Source: an uncultured Methanobacteriaceae archaeon
GTDB taxonomy: Archaea; Methanobacteriota; Methanobacteria; Methanobacteriales; Methanobacteriaceae
Direction of reading: 5' to 3'
Length of the DNA: 8,420 nt
NCBI GenBank assembly: GCA_947259185.1
Contig: CAMYKT010000052.1
Location: forward strand, 1 to 8,420
Under the pieces are notes generated by a model. It was not told the DNA's origin, ran no database searches, and saw nothing but the letters and a program-made list of their open reading frames with translations. Made by a program: the position numbers and the translations under genes. This document shows, piece by piece, positions 4,863 to 8,420 of this stretch. How positions within the stretch are numbered: the first letter of the stretch is position 1; the number at the start of each line of letters is the position of its first letter.

Positions 4863-7743
4863 GCTGAGAATTTAACTCCCTGGATAGAGGAGTGGAGTTT
4901 TTAGTTAATATTTCCTCTAAATAATCCCCGGTAAAGGTTCCGCTTTTTGCGAGTTCTTCTGGTGTTCCCTGGGCTACCAGCAGTCCACCACCATCTCCTC
5001 CTTCCGGTCCCAGGTCAATGATATAATCTGCAGTTTTAATTACATCCAGGTTGTGTTCTATTACCACCACAGAATTTCCAGAATCAGTTAAGCGACCCAG
5101 TACATGTAACAAACGTTTAATATCAGCAAAATGCAGTCCCGTGGTGGGTTCATCCAGTATATACATGGTTTTACCGGTGCTTTGCCGGGATAATTCTTTA
5201 GCCAGTTTAATTCTCTGGGCCTCTCCTCCCGAAAGGGTGGTGGCAGATTGTCCTAAGCGAATGTATCCCAATCCCACATCATCCAGGGTCTGTAATTTTT
5301 TCTTAATACGGGGGATATTTTCAAAAAAGTGCAGTGACTCTTCCACCGTCATATCCAGTACTTCGGCAATATTCTTACCTTTATAACGAATATCCAGGGT
5401 CTCTTCATTGTAGCGCTTACCCTTACAAACCTCACAGGGGACATATACATCTGCCAGAAAATGCATTTCAATTTTTATGATCCCATCCCCACTGCAGGCC
5501 TCACATCTACCACCTTTTACATTGAAACTGAATCTACCAGGCTTATATCCTCTCATCTTTGATTCTGGTGTTTCAGCAAATATTTCCCTGATATGGGTAA
5601 ATACTCCGGTATAGGTGGCTGGATTGGAACGAGGAGTTCGTCCAATAGGTGACTGGTCAATGATGATGATCTTATCCACATGTTGGGTGCCTTCTATTCT
5701 ATCATGGGCCCCGGCATGCATGTGCTTGCCATTAATTTTCTCGTAGAGGCCCTTGTAGAGTATTTCATTTATGAGGGTACTTTTTCCTGACCCGGATACC
5801 CCGGTGATGCAGGTGAATATTCCCAGAGGTAGTTCCACATCAATATTCTGGAGGTTGTTTTGCCGGGCCCCATAGATGGTGAGGTATTTGCCGTCAGGTT
5901 TTCGCCTGCTTTTGGGGACATCAATGAATTCTCTTCGGGATAGGTAATTACCGGTGATGGAATCCTCACATTCCATTATCTCTGCCGGGGTTCCGGTGGC
6001 CACCACATGACCACCATGTTCCCCTGCCCCGGGACCAATATCCACCACGTAATCCGCAGATAGTATGGTTTCCTCATCGTGTTCCACCACAATCAGGGTG
6101 TTTCCAATATCCCTTAATCTTTTAAGGGTTTCTATAAGCCGCACGTTATCCCTTTGATGCAGTCCAATACTGGGCTCATCCAGTATATAAAGCACCCCCA
6201 CCAGCCGGGAGCCAATCTGAGTAGCCAATCTAATCCTTTGAGCTTCTCCCCCAGAAAGGGTACCTGATGATCGATTTAAGGTGATGTAATCCAGACCCAC
6301 ATCCACCAGAAATTTTAACCGCTCATTAATCTCCTTTAAAATCTCCTGGGCAATGAACTCTTCCCTTTGGCTTAATTCAAGACTCTGGAAGAATTTCTGA
6401 GATTCTTTAATAGGCATTTCCACTGCCTGGGATATGGATATCCCTCCAATGGTAACTGATCTGCTCTCGGGACGTAAGCGGGTACCATCACACAGGGGGC
6501 AGTTATGGTCACTCATAAATTTCCCCATGTAGGTACGCATGTAATTAGATTTAGTCTCCATGTAGATCCGTTCCATACGGGGTATGACACCTTCAAATTT
6601 ACGTTTAACATGATAGGAACGGTTTTTCCTTTTAAAGCTGAATTCAATTCTCTCTGGACTACCATAGAGTATGGCTTTCTGGTATTTTGCATCCAGATTT
6701 TGGAAGGGAGTGTCCATACTGAATCCAAAATGACCAGCTACCGCCTTTAACATCTGCTGGTAATAATTTTCCTTATTTATGGATTTACTCCAGGGTACTA
6801 CTGCACCTTCATTTATAGATAGCTCGGGATGGGGTACCACCAGATCAGCGTCGATTTCCAGTTTACTGCCCAGGCCATTACATTCGGGACAGGCCCCATG
6901 GGGACTGTTAAAGGAGAACATACGGGGAGAGATTTCTTCAAAATTTATGCCACAGTCCACACAGGCAAAGTGTTCACTGTATATTTTTTCCTCATCCGGG
7001 AAAACTACCACCACCAGCCCTTCACCTAATTCCAGGGCGGTTTCCACTGAATCAGCCAGCCTTCTTTTGAATTCCACATCCAGCCGGATAACCAGCCGGT
7101 CCACCACCACTTCAATGGAGTGTTTTTTATTTTTATCCAGGTTGAAATCTTCTTCCAAGTCGTGTATTTCACCATCAACTCTTACCCGAACAAATCCTTT
7201 GGTGCGGAGGTTTTCAAATACTTTATGATGTTCTCCTTTACGGTCTTTAACCACCGGAGATAGTACCTGGATTTTAGTACCTTCACCGGCAGTTATTATG
7301 CTTTCTGTGATTTGTCCGGTGGTTTGCTGTGATATCTCCTTACCACAACTGTAACAATGGGGTATGCCTATCCGGGCAAACAGTAATCGGAAGTAATCAT
7401 ATATTTCAGTGATGGTGCCTACCGTTGACCGGGGATTCATCCGGGTTGTTTTCTGATCTATGGATATGGCGGGTGATAAACCTTCAATATAATCTATTTC
7501 CGGTTTTTTCATCTGCCCTAAAAATTGCCGGGCATAAGCAGATAGTGATTCAACATAGCGGCGCTGTCCTTCAGCATATATGGTGTCAAAGGCCAGGGAT
7601 GATTTGCCCGATCCACTTATTCCGGTTATAACCACCAGCTGGTCCCGGGGTAGGGCCAGATCAAGGTTCTGGAGGTTATGCTCCCTTGCTCCTTTCAGGA
7701 CAATTTTTCCTTTCTTATCCCCTGTTTGATTTTTCATTAGCAT
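4837..7743 (-). CDS. uvrA: UvrA, excinuclease ABC subunit A (DNA damage-recognition ATPase)
   Basis: A full-length 968-residue UvrA, close to the usual 940-970. As a dimer it recognises bulky DNA lesions and loads UvrB in nucleotide excision repair in the cytoplasm. The first ATPase half has Walker A GISGSGKSS (41-49), signature LSGGEAQR (497-504) and Walker B ILDEP (520-524). The second has Walker A GVSGSGKST (648-656), signature 837-844 and Walker B ILDEP (862-866). Zinc-type cysteine pairs are C261/C264 with C285/C288, and C747/C750 with C770/C773; further pairs at C130/C133 and C415/C418 may hold another zinc. The segment between about 131 and 245 matches the UvrB-binding region in position. 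The last 25 residues are a variable polar tail. AAGGGAG precedes two ATGs, at 7743 (used here) and 7737, so the true start may give 966 residues. uvrB lies upstream on the same strand, 195 bases away. The family is a bacterial repair system that is also established in several methanogens. Confidence 0.98.
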   Translation of the reverse strand: MLMKNQTGDKKGKIVLKGAREHNLQNLDLALPRDQLVVITGISGSGKSSLAFDTIYAEGQRRYVESLSAYARQFLGQMKKPEIDYIEGLSPAISIDQKTTRMNPRSTVGTITEIYDYFRLLFARIGIPHCYSCGKEISQQTTGQITESIITAGEGTKIQVLSPVVKDRKGEHHKVFENLRTKGFVRVRVDGEIHDLEEDFNLDKNKKHSIEVVVDRLVIRLDVEFKRRLADSVETALELGEGLVVVVFPDEEKIYSEHFACVDCGINFEEISPRMFSFNSPHGACPECNGLGSKLEIDADLVVPHPELSINEGAVVPWSKSINKENYYQQMLKAVAGHFGFSMDTPFQNLDAKYQKAILYGSPERIEFSFKRKNRSYHVKRKFEGVIPRMERIYMETKSNYMRTYMGKFMSDHNCPLCDGTRLRPESRSVTIGGISISQAVEMPIKESQKFFQSLELSQREEFIAQEILKEINERLKFLVDVGLDYITLNRSSGTLSGGEAQRIRLATQIGSRLVGVLYILDEPSIGLHQRDNVRLIETLKRLRDIGNTLIVVEHDEETILSADYVVDIGPGAGEHGGHVVATGTPAEIMECEDSITGNYLSRREFIDVPKSRRKPDGKYLTIYGARQNNLQNIDVELPLGIFTCITGVSGSGKSTLINEILYKGLYEKINGKHMHAGAHDRIEGTQHVDKIIIIDQSPIGRTPRSNPATYTGVFTHIREIFAETPESKMRGYKPGRFSFNVKGGRCEACSGDGIIKIEMHFLADVYVPCEVCKGKRYNEETLDIRYKGKNIAEVLDMTVEESLHFFENIPRIKKKLQTLDDVGLGYIRLGQSATTLSGGEAQRIKLAKELSRQSTGKTMYILDEPTTGLHFADIKRLLHVLGRLTDSGNSVVVIEHNLDVIKTADYIIDLGPEGGDGGGLLVAQGTPEELAKSGTFTGDYLEEILTKNSTPLSRELNSQLKGEKSMD

Positions 7744-7938
7744 ATAACTCCCTTAAAAATCTTAAATATAAGTTTAATTAATAATTTCCCTGTAATTTTT
7801 AACAAAAAACTCATGTGAAGTAGATAATTAATTTCTCTTAAATTTATTCATTAATCTGATATGATAAGTAAGAATTTAACTTTATTTTATTATAATTTTT
7901 AGTAACCAGATTAGATTAATCAATTTAAAAAAGGATAG
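7744..7938 (-). other. A+T-rich uvrB-uvrA spacer
   Basis: This 195-base spacer has no plausible gene. Seven bases past the uvrB stop the minus strand has six T (plus 7927-7932), a weak terminator signal. ATTAATCT (7850-7857) and AGATTAAT (7913-7920) are inverted copies about 55 bases apart, and TAATCTG (7852-7858) also matches CAGATTA (7907-7913); these could be a loose operator or chance. A TATA-like TTATATTTA on the minus strand (about 7763-7771) lies only about 20-28 bases from the uvrA ATG, which would give a nearly leaderless message and leave the ribosome binding site outside it. Whether uvrA has its own promoter or is read through from uvrB is open. Confidence 0.4.
7748..7754 (-). promoter_or_regulatory. 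Shine-Dalgarno of uvrA
   Basis: AAGGGAG on the minus strand lies four bases before the ATG at 7743 and ten before the in-frame ATG at 7737. Either start is within workable spacing, so the site confirms the region of initiation but does not choose between the two. The surrounding 12 bases (7745-7756) are a perfect inverted match to the uvrA 3' end. Confidence 0.6.
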
Positions 7939-8420
7939 TTATTTAGCAGAAACTCCCTTTAATAATATGAGCTGGTCTCTGATTTTAGCTGCAGTTTCAA
8001 AGTCCAAATTGGAGGCGGCATCCTTCATATCCTTTTCTAAATCCTTAATTAATAACTTTAATTCGTCTTTAGGTATTTTCTTAAAGTCATCCACATTTTC
8101 CAGTTTCTTATCTACTTTTTTCTCTTTAAGGCTACGTACCACATTACGGGCCTGTATTTTATGTTTTTTATTGTATTCTTTTTGCATTTCACGCCGGTGG
8201 TTGGTGATATCCACTGCGGATTTCACTGATTCGGTTATCTCATCTGCATATAAAAGAACCTGTCCTTCCACATTACGGGCGGCTCTTCCTATGGTCTGGA
8301 TTAGTGAGGTCTGGGAACGTAAAAATCCTTCTTTATCTGCATCCAGTACAGCCACCAGGGATACTTCAGGTAAATCCAGCCCTTCCCGTAAGAGGTTTAC
8401 TCCTACCAGACAATCGAAGT
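7939..8420 (-). CDS. uvrB: UvrB, excinuclease ABC subunit B, C-terminal fragment (cut by window edge)
   Basis: The frame is open from the right edge to the TAA at 7939-7941, giving the last 159 residues of a protein that is usually about 650; the start lies outside the window. UvrB receives the damage site from UvrA, opens the DNA with its helicase-like ATPase and recruits UvrC. Visible here are helicase motif V (GVNLLREGLDLPE, fragment residues 6-18), the stretch LDADKEGFLRSQTSLIQ, and motif VI QTIGRAARN with its arginines. The UvrB linker NHRREMQKEYNKKHKI follows. The C-terminal UVR motif closes the protein (about the last 40 residues, with the helix core AASNLDFETAAKIRDQL); it contacts UvrA and UvrC. 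A GTG at 8355 lies inside the conserved helicase region and is not a start. It is upstream of uvrA on the same strand. Confidence 0.97.
   Translation of the reverse strand, partial: FDCLVGVNLLREGLDLPEVSLVAVLDADKEGFLRSQTSLIQTIGRAARNVEGQVLLYADEITESVKSAVDITNHRREMQKEYNKKHKIQARNVVRSLKEKKVDKKLENVDDFKKIPKDELKLLIKDLEKDMKDAASNLDFETAAKIRDQLILLKGVSAK

Noticed and set aside
5051..5386. Plus-strand open frame of 111 codons opposite the second UvrA ATPase half
   Set aside because: Antisense to the conserved Walker B and signature region of uvrA; the composition follows the complement of that gene and there is no known family.
6779..7228. Plus-strand open frame of 149 codons opposite uvrA
   Set aside because: It lies wholly inside a full-length, well-conserved uvrA, the translation is rich in Ser and Thr with no recognisable domain, and no ribosome binding site stands out. 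It is a frame shadow.
7939..8355. Short gene starting at the GTG at 8355
   Set aside because: The frame remains open and matches UvrB helicase motif V up to the window edge, so the GTG is an internal valine codon and the gene is a truncated uvrB, not a small separate protein.
199..8420. DNA-damage response linking the signalling genes to uvrAB
   Set aside because: All genes share a strand, but T tracts and a candidate promoter separate uvrA from the kinases, and no shared operator is visible. Adjacency alone does not support a functional link.
1..8420. CRISPR array, tRNA, rRNA, insertion sequence or integrase
   Set aside because: No regularly spaced repeats, RNA gene signature, transposase frame or long terminal inverted repeats were found by reading either strand.

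Overview
The window reads as part of a methanogenic archaeon's chromosome, most likely a mesophilic member of the Methanobacteriales such as Methanobacterium. This is an inference from four things: a response regulator ending in a cysteine-rich domain of the kind described from methanogens, a REC-PAS-PAS-HisKA_2 kinase architecture, a DUF763 gene, and bacterial-type uvrA/uvrB set in very A+T-rich spacers with archaeal-looking TATA elements and oligo-T tracts. No 16S rRNA or methanogenesis gene is present to settle it. Every gene lies on the minus strand, so transcription runs from high to low coordinates.

Layout in order of transcription. At the right edge is the 3' end of uvrB (7939-8420, cut by the window), followed by a 195-base A+T-rich spacer and a complete uvrA (4837-7743). 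After the uvrA end, which carries competing hairpins and T tracts, comes a block of four signalling genes: a membrane histidine kinase (3574-4662), a single-domain CheY/Rcp1-like receiver (2949-3392), a cytoplasmic receiver-PAS-PAS-HisKA_2 kinase (1118-2908), and a receiver fused to a cysteine-rich output domain (199-1050). The stop codon of that last gene directly abuts the ATG of a DUF763-family gene (1-198) that runs off the left edge.

Functionally there are two modules. UvrA and UvrB are damage-recognition components of nucleotide excision repair; uvrC is not in the window. The signalling block has two kinases and three receiver domains, all with intact phosphorylation residues, and no recognisable DNA-binding domain. 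A phosphorelay from the membrane kinase through the small receiver to the second kinase and then to the Cys-rich regulator is plausible but inferred from gene order only. No gap exceeds 200 bases. I saw no tRNA, rRNA, CRISPR array, insertion sequence or integrase.
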